Assembly (NCBI RefSeq): GCF_023913515.1
Contig: NZ_CP099391.1
Span: 558,001 to 622,000 of the forward strand
Direction of reading: 5' to 3'
DNA from: Natronococcus sp. CG52
GTDB taxonomy: Archaea > Halobacteriota > Halobacteria > Halobacteriales > Natrialbaceae
DNA length: 64,000 bases
The position numbers and the translations under genes are program-made. The stretch's first letter is position 1, and each line of letters begins with the position of its first letter. The notes under the pieces were generated by a model, which had not been told where the DNA came from, did no database searches, and worked only from the letters and a program-made list of their open reading frames with translations. Shown here piece after piece: positions 44,245 through 52,163 of this stretch.

Positions 44245-44520
44245 ATGGATCAACTAACTGGCTTCCAGCGTGACTTGCTGTACGTAATCGCGGGCAAAGA
44301 TCGGCCGTCCGGACAGGAAATTCTCGACGATATCAACAGGTACATCGACCAACCGGTAACACACGGTCGACTGTATCCGAATCTCGACACGCTCGTCGAG
44401 AAGCAACTCGTCGAGAAGGGCCAACTCGATCGCCGGACGAACTACTACGCACTGACTCCGAAGGGGCAGCGCGAACTCCAGCAGCGCCAGGAGTGGGTCA
44501 ATCGGTACGTCGACGTCTGA
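44245..44520 (+). CDS. PadR-family transcriptional regulator
   Basis: The 91-residue winged helix (LTGFQRDLLYVIAGKDRPSG, VTHGRLYPNLDTLVEKQL, YYALTPKGQRELQQR) matches PadR regulators. Ligand and target unknown. A strong ribosome-binding element GAGGGTGAT ends 2 nt before the ATG. No operon partner downstream. Confidence 0.9.
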   Translation: MDQLTGFQRDLLYVIAGKDRPSGQEILDDINRYIDQPVTHGRLYPNLDTLVEKQLVEKGQLDRRTNYYALTPKGQRELQQRQEWVNRYVDV

Positions 44521-44918
44521 CCCGGCTGTCTCTTCATCCGAGAGCACACGCCAGTAGCGGCGTCGCTCGAGTGCGGCGGCACGCTCGTGTACAAACCGGC
44601 GAGCGAGGGCACTGCTCGTGCCGTCTTCGGTCGAGAACTACCACCGAGTAGTCCCTTCTCGAGAGCGGTGCCGTATACGGTCCGTCTATCGGCGGGGCTC
44701 ACGGCCTGCCACAGGAGTGTACTTCGAGTAGCAGTCACGTAGACGACGAGGTCGTTGACGCGCCTTTCCGACTGTCAGGGGAACCCGCCGTACCACCTCC
44801 ACGCGACGGGTGAAGCAGCTGATTACTCGCACCGGTGTTGCTGTAAGCTCTGCATGTTGGTGGAACGCGAACCGTACCGCTCACGAGCACAGGCGCGTGT
44901 TCGAACCGTATGCTGTCG
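44521..44918. other. Intergenic stretch with no gene seen
   Basis: No supported ORF, repeat or RNA gene. A short Cys-containing reading (YSHRCCCKLCMLV, about 44819-44857) was noticed but lacks start and pattern. Confidence 0.4.
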
Positions 44919-45647
44919 TTACGGCTCGTCGAACGACACCTGCGAGAGGTCCGCCTCGAGTTCCGCGACGTACTCGTTGAACGCCGCGACGAAGTCGCCG
45001 AGGTCGTCTACGAGCCGGCGGACCTCCGGAGCCGAGGCGGGACCGTACTGCGACAGCAGGTAGGTGCCGTCCGAGCCACCGACTCGCAGGTAGGCGGCGA
45101 CGTCGCCGTCCCACTTCAGCTCCCAGCGGGTTCCCGACACCGTCGTCGCGTAGGTGCCGTACTCGCCCTCGTATCGGTTGAGCTCCTGTGCCATCCTGTT
45201 CGCGACGTCCCGGATCCGCTCGACGATCCGGTCGCGCTCGGCGACCAGTTCGGCCGTGCTCGCGACCGCCGGGAACTCGTCGGGCGCGTCCTCGAGCAGC
45301 CCGTCGAAGGAGTCGATGTGCTCGTTGAACGCCGCGACGAACGCGTCGTAGTCCTCCATCGCGCTTCCGAGCGGGCCGGGTTCGGGCGGCTGCTTGCTCG
45401 AGACGACGTAGGTCTCCGACCCCGAGTTCGGGTCGAACCGGAGGTACTGGACGTCGCCCGCCTCGTACTTGAGCGTCCAGCTCCCGCCGTCGGTGTCGAA
45501 CGTCTCCTGCCCGTAGTCGCCGCCCTGGAGGACGGCGAGTTCGCGAGCCATCTCGCCGGCGTGGGCCCGAACGCGGGCCGCCAGTTCGTCGCGTCGCGCG
45601 GCGACGTCGGCTGCCTCTGAAACGTCGGTCTCGAGTCCGTCGGTCAT
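44919..45647 (-). CDS. Haloarchaeal protein with internal tandem duplication
   Basis: The 242-residue protein contains two about 105-residue repeats. Repeat 1 holds ARELAVLQGGDYGQETF then YDAFVAAFNEHIDSFDGLL; repeat 2 holds MAQELNRYEGEYGTYATT then LGDFVAAFNEYVAELEADL. Each is helix, short beta sheet (SWTLKYEAGDVQYLRFD and RWELKWDGDVAAYLRV), helix. I know no named family. Soluble, acidic, probably cytoplasmic. Confidence 0.72.
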   Translation of the reverse strand: MTDGLETDVSEAADVAARRDELAARVRAHAGEMARELAVLQGGDYGQETFDTDGGSWTLKYEAGDVQYLRFDPNSGSETYVVSSKQPPEPGPLGSAMEDYDAFVAAFNEHIDSFDGLLEDAPDEFPAVASTAELVAERDRIVERIRDVANRMAQELNRYEGEYGTYATTVSGTRWELKWDGDVAAYLRVGGSDGTYLLSQYGPASAPEVRRLVDDLGDFVAAFNEYVAELEADLSQVSFDEP

Positions 45648-45794
45648 CGTCCGTTGGAGGTGCCGCGACACGGTAACGGTTTGGATATCGTACGATGAGC
45701 AGATTCTAGCGCGGGGCGCTCTCGGAATCGTCCCGCGTTCGGTTCGGCGGCTCGAGCCGCCGACTCGCTCACTCGAGCGGTTCGGCCGCGGCGC

Positions 45795-46046
45795 TCACTC
45801 GTCTTCGTCCTGCCCGGTTCCCTCCTCGGATTCGGGCTCGTCGTCGCCACCCTCGATACCTCCGCCTTCGTCGTCGTCGGATTCCGGACCGCCGTCCTCC
45901 TCGCCGCCTTCGATAGCGCCGCCCTCGTCGCCCGTCTCCGGATCCTCCGCTTCCTCGTCGGGGCCGCCACAGCCGGCGACGAGCGCCGTCGCTGCGACGC
46001 CACCGGTCGCCTGCAACAGCCGACGACTCTGCCGAGTGCGTTTCAT
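45795..46046 (-). CDS. Small Tat-type lipoprotein with acidic Gly/Glu tail
   Basis: The 83-residue precursor begins MKRTRQSRRLLQATGGV: twin Arg before a hydrophobic stretch and a lipobox ALVAGC. The rest is a low-complexity Glu/Asp/Gly/Pro tail (IEGGEEDGGPESDDDEGG) without fold. An export-and-anchor type peptide of unknown role. Confidence 0.7.
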   Translation of the reverse strand: MKRTRQSRRLLQATGGVAATALVAGCGGPDEEAEDPETGDEGGAIEGGEEDGGPESDDDEGGGIEGGDDEPESEEGTGQDEDE

Positions 46047-46256
46047 ACGGGCTAGTCTCACTTGATCGGAATACGCCGAGCGCCGGCAGCCGCGTGGTCG
46101 GGACGGTCGCGTCCGCCTCGCGTGTGCGTTCGTTGAGATTCCGTTCTTCGGATGGAATCCGTCTGAAATAGCCGGAAGGTCGAACTGCGAACTGACCTCC
46201 GAGACTGGTATCGACCACGGACGTTCTTCGGCGAGCCGTGCTAAACCGGGCTCGAA

Positions 46257-46601
46257 CTACACCAACAGGGGCCCGCCGTCGCCGCCCTCGGCTAGCCGCT
46301 CGAGCAGCTTCTCGATCGTGTCGAACGCCGGCCCTTTGCGCACCCGATTCCGCTCTCGATCCCACTCGATGAATCCCGTATCGTCGAGTTTGGGAAGATG
46401 GTTGTGATACATCTCGATCTGCACCGCTTCCGTATTCGGTTCCGCGTCGTCGGAGACGGTGGCGACGATGGCCTCCTGGTGGTCGTGTTCCAGCAAAGCC
46501 TTCAGCAGGCGACGGCGACGGACGCTGGAGAGCGCCTCGACGGCTGCGTCGATCGCCTCGAGTTGGTCGGAACCGCTCGATTCGGACGAGGTATCACTCA
46601 T
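46257..46601 (-). CDS. DUF7344-type winged-helix regulator
   Basis: The 114-residue protein has the haloarchaeal pattern SSVRRRRLLKALLEHDHQE, IEMYHNHLPKLDDTGFIEWD and a C-terminal helix. This family (DUF7344) has a winged helix and is assumed to bind DNA. Adjacent Bat-type regulator upstream on the same strand may be unrelated. Confidence 0.85.
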   Translation of the reverse strand: MSDTSSESSGSDQLEAIDAAVEALSSVRRRRLLKALLEHDHQEAIVATVSDDAEPNTEAVQIEMYHNHLPKLDDTGFIEWDRERNRVRKGPAFDTIEKLLERLAEGGDGGPLLV

Positions 46602-46697
46602 TAGCAGAACTATGCTACCCGGTCGGATGGAGCTGCGGCCCGCCGTGTCAGGTCTTTAAGTGATTTTGATGACGGTCGGCGGCCGGTCAGAAAGCGA

Positions 46698-47351
46698 CTA
46701 CCCGTCGGCAGCAGTCGTCACGAGGCTAGACGTGACGAGGTTTTCCGTCCCCCTGTGGAGGAGTTCCGAGACGGACTGATGAGAGATGTCGAGTTCGTCC
46801 GCGAGTTCTCGCGTTGAGATCTCGCGGGGTACCTTGTAGTAGCCGAGTTCGACGGCGGTTACGAGGGCGTCGCGTTGGGTGGGCGTCACGTCGCGCACCG
46901 TTTCGCGCGGGGAACCAGGTTCGTAGATATTCAGCAACTCGAAGTCGCGCCCCCGCTCTCGCAACGCCGTCCGAAACTCGTCGAACTGCTCGCGGGTGAC
47001 GAAGCGGATCTCCAGCTCCCATCCGTCGTCGGTTGCGTCCGCCTGGAGGATCGCCCCCTCGTGATCGACGTAGGAGGAGATCCGTTCGTTCACCTCGTCG
47101 TCCCAGGCGATATGGTAGTACTTCTGGTCGCCGAATTCGTCGGTCTCGACGATCGCGTCCACGGACGGATCCGCTGCGAGCGCTTCGTCGACTGCGTCGA
47201 AATCGCCGGCGGCGACCCACACGCACGGCATCGTCCACTGGACGCTGTCCGCGGCGGTGCGTTCGGCTTCGACGGTCATCTCCGGCACCGCATCGAAGGC
47301 CTGCTCGAGCGCAACGGCGCCGAGCTCGAGGTGAAAGGTTGCGATGAGCAT
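46698..47351 (-). CDS. Bat-type HTH_10 regulator
   Basis: The 217-residue protein has an N-terminal ligand/regulatory domain typical of the family (MLIATFHLELGAVALEQAF) and a C-terminal HTH_10 (PREISTRELADELDISHQSV, LLHRGTENLV). One of five Bat-type HTH genes or remnants in the window. Target unknown. Confidence 0.88.
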   Translation of the reverse strand: MLIATFHLELGAVALEQAFDAVPEMTVEAERTAADSVQWTMPCVWVAAGDFDAVDEALAADPSVDAIVETDEFGDQKYYHIAWDDEVNERISSYVDHEGAILQADATDDGWELEIRFVTREQFDEFRTALRERGRDFELLNIYEPGSPRETVRDVTPTQRDALVTAVELGYYKVPREISTRELADELDISHQSVSELLHRGTENLVTSSLVTTAADG

Positions 47352-47629
47352 ACTGAAGCTAGGCGTCCAGATTTCAAGAGACTATCTTACAGGTCTCACT
47401 GACTATCGCGCGAATCCGTAGCTGGAGCAGCGGGACCGCCGCCTCGGCGGGCCGTATTCGGCACGCCGTTTCGACGGGTTCCGGAACGATCGCCCGTCGC
47501 TCCGGTACCGCTTCTCCCGTCCGCGACTGGTGAGTCCCGATCACCGACAGCGGGATGCAACGGGCCCCGCCGTCGGATACACGGTCGTTAGGAGGAACTG
47601 CCAAATCCCTGGCGCGCCTCCCCTCGAGC

Positions 47630-48019
47630 ATGACCGCCGTTCCAGAGGCGTACCACGACCTGTTCGAGAAGCGGACGTTCGCCCACGTCGCGACGATGAC
47701 CGCCGACGGCTTCCCGCACGTGACGCCGGTCTGGATCGACTACGATCTCGAGGCCGACCGCCTGCTGGTCAACACCGAGCGCGGCCGCCAGAAGGAGCGC
47801 AACGCCCGCGAGAATCCCGCCGTCGGAGTCAGCATGACCGATCCGGACGATCCGTACCGGTTCCTGTCCGTCATCGGCGAGGTCGAGGAGTTGACGACGG
47901 AGGGGGCTCGAGAACACATCGACGAACTCACGCGGCGGTACATGGACCGCGAGGAGTATCCGAACCCGATCGAGACGGAGCGGGTTGTGATGCGGATTCG
48001 GCCTGATCGGGTTTTCTAG
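47630..48019 (+). CDS. PPOX-class (pyridoxamine oxidase-like) flavin/F420 protein
   Basis: The 129-residue split barrel protein starts with FEKRTFAHVATMTADGFPHV followed by TPVWIDYDLEADRLLVNTE and ends at MRIRPDRVF. The pattern fits F420- or FMN-dependent TIGR03618-type enzymes. Substrate unknown. Confidence 0.85.
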   Translation: MTAVPEAYHDLFEKRTFAHVATMTADGFPHVTPVWIDYDLEADRLLVNTERGRQKERNARENPAVGVSMTDPDDPYRFLSVIGEVEELTTEGAREHIDELTRRYMDREEYPNPIETERVVMRIRPDRVF

Positions 48020-48076
48020 GGCCAATCCAAGGGTCAATATGGTGATCTATAGTATACTCGGTCCGAACTGTTTTTA

Positions 48077-48095
48077 ATACATGAATGTATAAATA
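48077..48095 (+). promoter_or_regulatory. TATA box with overlapping palindrome for the AT-rich gene
   Basis: TATAAATA (48088-48095) is centred about 24 nt before GTG 48115. It overlaps the perfect palindrome ATACAT-GA-ATGTAT (48077-48090), a candidate operator. Confidence 0.5.
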
Positions 48096-48114
48096 ACTTA
48101 CAATGAGAGATTAG

Positions 48115-48771
48115 GTGCTGGTAGCAGTACCTCTGTTATTTATAATTGTAAGCGAGTTTTCGTCAATAGCCCGTAACATTGATTTGGAAAAAGCAGTCGA
48201 CGAAGAATGGGATCAGTTCCAATTTTTTGAGTCTACAGAATCAATTTTAGAAACCTATGTTAATTTTCTCGAATCCTATTTGCCAATAGGCAATATGGTC
48301 ACAAATCTTGGTCGGTTTGTTCTCGTTCATTATTTAAATATATCTGTGATATTCGGAGGTATTCTCATACTAATATTTCTCCCAGACCAAAATATAGCGA
48401 CACAAATCTCGATCGGACTTCTAATACTTCTGCATGCATTTCTTCCAATAATTGAAGTAAGCAAATATGATCGATTGCTAGAAAAAGGAGTGTCTCCGAG
48501 ATCTTTTTCAACCCATATATCAATTTCAATGTTATTATTGATATCAACGGTCTCGTCTGGATTTTGGATTCATTTTCCATCTCAATATCAGTATTTGAAT
48601 ATTTTTGCCTTAGTCCTGGGAATTATATTGGCAATAGTTTTATCGAAGGTATTTGTAAATAGCCTTCAAAAAGACGTGGAGAAACTTTGTGCAAAGAAAA
48701 AAAAGAACCGAACTGGAGTATACCGAAGAAACATCTCCCAAGAAAAGCCAAATCAGATGACTATAGATTAG
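48115..48771 (+). CDS. AT-rich orphan multi-pass membrane protein
   Basis: The 218-residue product has four or five membrane segments (about 1-14, 68-92, 98-120, 135-160, 163-185) and a Lys-rich tail. No family recognised. Codon use is strongly AT-rich, unlike every neighbour, which points to transfer. An ATG at 48103 is followed by a TAG (48112-48114), so translation probably begins at GTG 48115, which also fits the TATA box. Otherwise the gene is a fragment with a stop in codon 4. Confidence 0.6.
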   Translation: MLVAVPLLFIIVSEFSSIARNIDLEKAVDEEWDQFQFFESTESILETYVNFLESYLPIGNMVTNLGRFVLVHYLNISVIFGGILILIFLPDQNIATQISIGLLILLHAFLPIIEVSKYDRLLEKGVSPRSFSTHISISMLLLISTVSSGFWIHFPSQYQYLNIFALVLGIILAIVLSKVFVNSLQKDVEKLCAKKKKNRTGVYRRNISQEKPNQMTID

Positions 48772-48964
48772 CTTTGGAGTTATGGAAAGGACGGATCGAC
48801 ACAGATTCGAACCACGGTCGGAGCAAAGCTCCTCCCTGATTCGAATCTGCTTGGATCCATTTCCTCGCATCGCAGACTCGTCACTCCGCTCACGGCTTCG
48901 CCGTTCGCAATAACGTGGCGCTTCGCGCCACGCGTCGCTCCTCGTTTTGCGGTGCGGGAAAAGT
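48772..48964. other. Intergenic region with tRNA-like fragment and hairpins
   Basis: CAGATTCGAAC (48802-48812) matches the T-arm of the adjacent tRNA-Pro (48974-48984). A hairpin GGAGC-AAA-GCTCC follows, and CGTGGCG-CTTCG-CGCCACG (48914-48932) is a strong stem. The stretch looks like border sequence of an integration, with no gene. Confidence 0.4.
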
Positions 48965-49036
48965 GGGCCGGCGCAGATTCGAACTGCGGTTACGGCCACC
49001 CGAAGGCCGAAGGATACCAAGCTACCCCACCGGCCC
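48965..49036 (-). tRNA. tRNA-Pro (anticodon CGG)
   Basis: On the minus strand the sequence folds: acceptor GGGCCGG/CCGGCCC, anticodon stem CGGCC/GGCCG with loop TTCGGGT giving anticodon CGG (reads CCG), and T-arm CGCAG-TTCGAAT-CTGCG. Length 72 nt, no intron, no encoded CCA. Lies next to trmY, a tRNA modification gene, and next to an AT-rich gene as expected of an integration target. Confidence 0.92.
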
Positions 49037-49138
49037 GCACTCCGAATGTGAACGCCCGTTCGTTTAACGCTTCCGAAAGCTAGCATCGGGTCGCCTGATA
49101 GCAGTTCCCGACCTCGATCGACCCCCACTAACGACCCC

Positions 49139-49735
49139 CTAAAACTCCTCGTAGCCGCCGGTATCTAGGTAGTGATGGGCGACCGTGATCGCCTGGTCGG
49201 CGTGGAGCAGTTCCGGTCCCAGTCGAATTCGTTGGTCGGCCGCCTCCGACAGCAGCGCGGCCTCCTCGGTCGTGAAATTCCGGTGGTCCGAGAGCACGAA
49301 GATCGGATCCTCGAGCTCCTCCGCCTCGGCGACCGGGTCGCCGTCCTCGTGCAACTCGACGACGGTTCCGCCGACGGCGATCGCCTCGAGCGTCTCCTCG
49401 AAGCCCCGTCGGTACACCTCGACGCCGGGGCTGGGCTCGGCCGGGAGCGCGCCGATGGCCTCGTCGCGGTGCTCGAGGGCCTTTCGGACCAGCGCGGCGG
49501 TGGATCGCTCGTCGGGATTCAGCCGCCGGAGCTCGCTCCCGTCGAAGCTGATGGTGAGTTCGTCTCGGGCGACGAGGTGAACCCGGACGTCCTCTCGGAT
49601 CCCGTGAGAGGTGACGAACGCCGACGTGATCGACCGACAGAGCGCGTCGAGGCGGCCGGCTCCCCCTGCGAGATCGTCGAGCGAGAAGTCCGGCTCGGTT
49701 GGCACGTCGTGACCGATGAGTACGAACTGGCGCAT
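49139..49735 (-). CDS. trmY: tRNA pseudouridine(54) N1-methyltransferase TrmY
   Basis: The 198-residue SPOUT methyltransferase starts MRQFVLIGHDVPTEPDF and has the C-terminal knot with LEDPIFVLSDHRNFTTEE and RLGPELLHADQAITV. TrmY methylates the pseudouridine made by Pus10 at position 54 of tRNA; pus10 is at 52.2-53.5 kb here. ATG 49733-49735 is the family start (the frame is open further upstream). Confidence 0.93.
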   Translation of the reverse strand: MRQFVLIGHDVPTEPDFSLDDLAGGAGRLDALCRSITSAFVTSHGIREDVRVHLVARDELTISFDGSELRRLNPDERSTAALVRKALEHRDEAIGALPAEPSPGVEVYRRGFEETLEAIAVGGTVVELHEDGDPVAEAEELEDPIFVLSDHRNFTTEEAALLSEAADQRIRLGPELLHADQAITVAHHYLDTGGYEEF

Positions 49736-49931
49736 AGCGAGACGACGCCGACCGGGGGGATAGGAGCCACGATTCGCGCCCACGGTCCCGGACGAAAGCG
49801 ACGGGCCGTCTCGAGCCTTCTCGAGCGCGTTACGGGGCAAACGATACCAGAGACCATTTATTTCAGGGTATATTACATTGCATACTCAGGCCGAACCGTT
49901 TCTCGTACGTCGGGCGGCAGAAGGATGTAGT

Positions 49932-50111
49932 ATGTCGAAACCACAGTCGTCTGCTGGACAGCAGCAGCGATTACTCGCCCTTCTCGAAGGGCGACCGTGT
50001 CCGGCCTGTTCGGACGGCGAGTTGGAACGCGGCGAGTACAAGGACAACACTGCGGCGGTCTGTGATAGCTGCGGCGCGCCGCAGGTACAGGTGTGGCAGC
50101 CGTCACGGTAA
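49932..50111 (+). CDS. Small zinc-finger protein, HVO_A0556-like
   Basis: A 59-residue protein with CPACSDGELERGEYKDNTAA and CDSCGAPQVQVW: two CxxC pairs separated by about 20 residues. I recall the haloarchaeal HVO_A0556 family with this pattern. Function unknown. AT-rich promoter-like region at about 49852-49880. Confidence 0.82.
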   Translation: MSKPQSSAGQQQRLLALLEGRPCPACSDGELERGEYKDNTAAVCDSCGAPQVQVWQPSR

Positions 50112-50272
50112 CGTCGCCGGAACGGTGACGATGTCGGCCCCGAAGCGCGATGTCGCGGACGCCGTATGACGACGGACGGCACGGGGCCGCAAACACGGGT
50201 TTCACGCCCAAGAATCGGTTTTTCTCTGCGAGTCGCGGGTTCGAAGCGTCGAGCGGGGACTCGACAGCGCGA

Positions 50273-50461
50273 TCACTGAGTGCGCGAACCGTCGTACTCG
50301 TGACCGACGACGAGCGCGAGCGCGTGGACGATGAGCAGGGCAAACAGCAGGGTTAGCGTCTCTACCGAGTCGATACCGGCGATGAACACCGGCAGGTAGA
50401 AGACCGGCAGGATGGTCCCGAGCCAGAAGCCAACTGCGGTAACGATGCTCCATCCGTGCAT
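50273..50461 (-). CDS. 62-residue membrane protein
   Basis: Two hydrophobic segments (about 8-28, 33-52). No family recognised. It lies 4 nt after the DUF7511-like gene, so the two are probably one transcript. Confidence 0.65.
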   Translation of the reverse strand: MHGWSIVTAVGFWLGTILPVFYLPVFIAGIDSVETLTLLFALLIVHALALVVGHEYDGSRTQ

Positions 50462-50465
50462 GGCT

Positions 50466-50672
50466 CTATCGCATCGACTCGAGATCGACGAACGCGTCGT
50501 CGTGGGCCTCGATCCAGTTGGTCATCAGTTCCTCCTCGGTCGCGTCTCGTGGGAAGACGGCGCACTCGTTCGGGGCGTTCTCGTTCTCGATGGTGACGTG
50601 ATCGAGTTCGAACACCGGGCTCTCGGTGATCGTCCGTCGGGCGTCCACGTTGTTTGCGTTAGCGTCGGTCAT
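50466..50672 (-). CDS. DUF7511-like small protein (68 aa)
   Basis: The pattern FELDHVTIENENAPNECAVF then PRDATEEELMTNWI is what I recall for DUF7511 in haloarchaea. Function unknown. The downstream membrane protein gene starts 4 nt later. Confidence 0.72.
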   Translation of the reverse strand: MTDANANNVDARRTITESPVFELDHVTIENENAPNECAVFPRDATEEELMTNWIEAHDDAFVDLESMR

Positions 50673-50944
50673 GTTGGGCAGGCGGCCATCGCGCCGAGTA
50701 GTGCTACGGGAGAGACTACCATTGTTATCGACAATTTAAACTCGCTAACCGAAACGGTAGCGTGAGGTTCGCTCCGATTTCAGACAGTTTAATCAGTTGT
50801 AAATGAATGTGTTCTACGACAACATGTATGGGCCTGCTATACACTGTTTTCGGCGAATACGATCGAAATCCGATCCGGTAGGGACTCCGTTCGAACCGTT
50901 TACTGCCGACCCGACGCACCGAGGTCGGCGTTCTCGGGGCGACG

Positions 50945-52045
50945 TTATCGCGTCCCGAGCGCGAGTTCGACGGTTTCCTCCCGCCGGTCCCGGCGAATCT
51001 CGACGGCGATGGTGTCGCCGGGGCTGGTCTCGAGCGCGAGGTGCGTCGAGAGCGCGTGGCGATCCGGAATCGGCTCGCCGTCGATCGCGAGGATGACGTC
51101 GCCGCCGACGGGGATCTCCTCGCCTCGCCGGCGGACGGTTCGATCGGAACCCTCGAGCACCCCCTCAGCCGGTTCGCCGGAGATCGTCTCGGTGACGATG
51201 ACGCCGGTCGCTTCCTCGAGGTCGTTCTCCTCGGCGACGAGTCTGTCGACGGTTCTGAGTCCGATACCCATGAAGGCGTGCTCGTACTCGCCCTCTTCGA
51301 CGAGCGCGGGAACGACGCGACGACTCAGGGCCGCCGAGATCGCAAAGCCGATGTTGTTGCCGCCGCCGGCGTTGATGACGCCGATCACCTCCCCGTCGAG
51401 ATCGACCAGCGGTCCGCCGCTGTTACCCGGGTTGACCGCCGCGTCGGTCTGGACGACGTTCGAGAAGGAGAACCCGCCGTGGGGTGCGGGAACCGTCCGA
51501 TTGACGCCGCTGACGATCCCGGTCGACATCGATCCCTCGAGCCCGAGCGGGTTGCCGATCGCGACGACCTCCTGACCGACGACCGGATACTCGCTGGCCA
51601 GACCGAGCGGCGTCGCCGCCTCGGGAACGTGGTCGGCCTCGAGGACGGCGAGGTCGCTGTAGACGTCGGTTCCGACGAGCCGGGTGCTGGTCCAGTCGCC
51701 GTTGATGTACTGGAGGTCGATCTCCTCGCCGCCGGCGACGACGTGTTCGTTCGTGACGATGTAGTCTCCCTCGACGAGAAAGCCGGAGCCCTGTCCCCGA
51801 CCCTCCTCCTCGGTGATCGGGTCTTCGATACCGAAGACTCGGACCTGCGTCACCGAATCGATGAGCGCGTCGTACACCTCGGTGTAGGTCGATCCGTCCG
51901 CGCGGTTCTCGCGGTTGATACCGTGGGAGGAACTGCCCTCGATCGAACTGTCCGTTCGAGGCTCGGCACAGCCGGCGACGAGACCGGTTACGGCGGCCCC
52001 CGCCGTCGCGAGCAGTTCGCGACGGCCCGGTCGGTACTGGTCCAT
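50945..52045 (-). CDS. HtrA/DegP-type S1C serine protease, Tat lipoprotein
   Basis: The 366-residue protein has a twin-arginine signal (RRELLATAG) and lipobox (GLVAGC, Cys26). The trypsin fold is complete: VTNEHVVAGG (His), YSDLAVLEAD (Asp), NPGNSGGPLV (Ser). A PDZ domain follows (about 255-366). Predicted surface protein quality control or stress protease. The ATG at 52043-52045 gives the Tat signal at once and is preferred to a longer start at 52075. Divergent from pus10. Confidence 0.92.
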   Translation of the reverse strand: MDQYRPGRRELLATAGAAVTGLVAGCAEPRTDSSIEGSSSHGINRENRADGSTYTEVYDALIDSVTQVRVFGIEDPITEEEGRGQGSGFLVEGDYIVTNEHVVAGGEEIDLQYINGDWTSTRLVGTDVYSDLAVLEADHVPEAATPLGLASEYPVVGQEVVAIGNPLGLEGSMSTGIVSGVNRTVPAPHGGFSFSNVVQTDAAVNPGNSGGPLVDLDGEVIGVINAGGGNNIGFAISAALSRRVVPALVEEGEYEHAFMGIGLRTVDRLVAEENDLEEATGVIVTETISGEPAEGVLEGSDRTVRRRGEEIPVGGDVILAIDGEPIPDRHALSTHLALETSPGDTIAVEIRRDRREETVELALGTR

Positions 52046-52163
52046 GTTCGACGGGTCGCAGCCGACGTATTTCAACTCCGGGGAGTTCGGCCCGAGGAAC
52101 CGCCGCGGCGCCTCGCCGCCCGAAGGGAAAACGTGTTACCCGCGGATGCCCGAGTGCTGTCAT

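Noticed and set aside
44755-45063. Cys-rich ORF (CCCKLC)
   Set aside because: Second half is antisense to the duplicated-domain gene and no conserved spacing is visible.
48798-48870. A second tRNA gene
   Set aside because: Only a T-arm-like motif is present; acceptor and anticodon stems do not form.
48899-48935. Transcription terminator after the AT-rich gene
   Set aside because: The stem is strong but 140 nt beyond the stop and without a T-run; it may belong to the border sequence instead.
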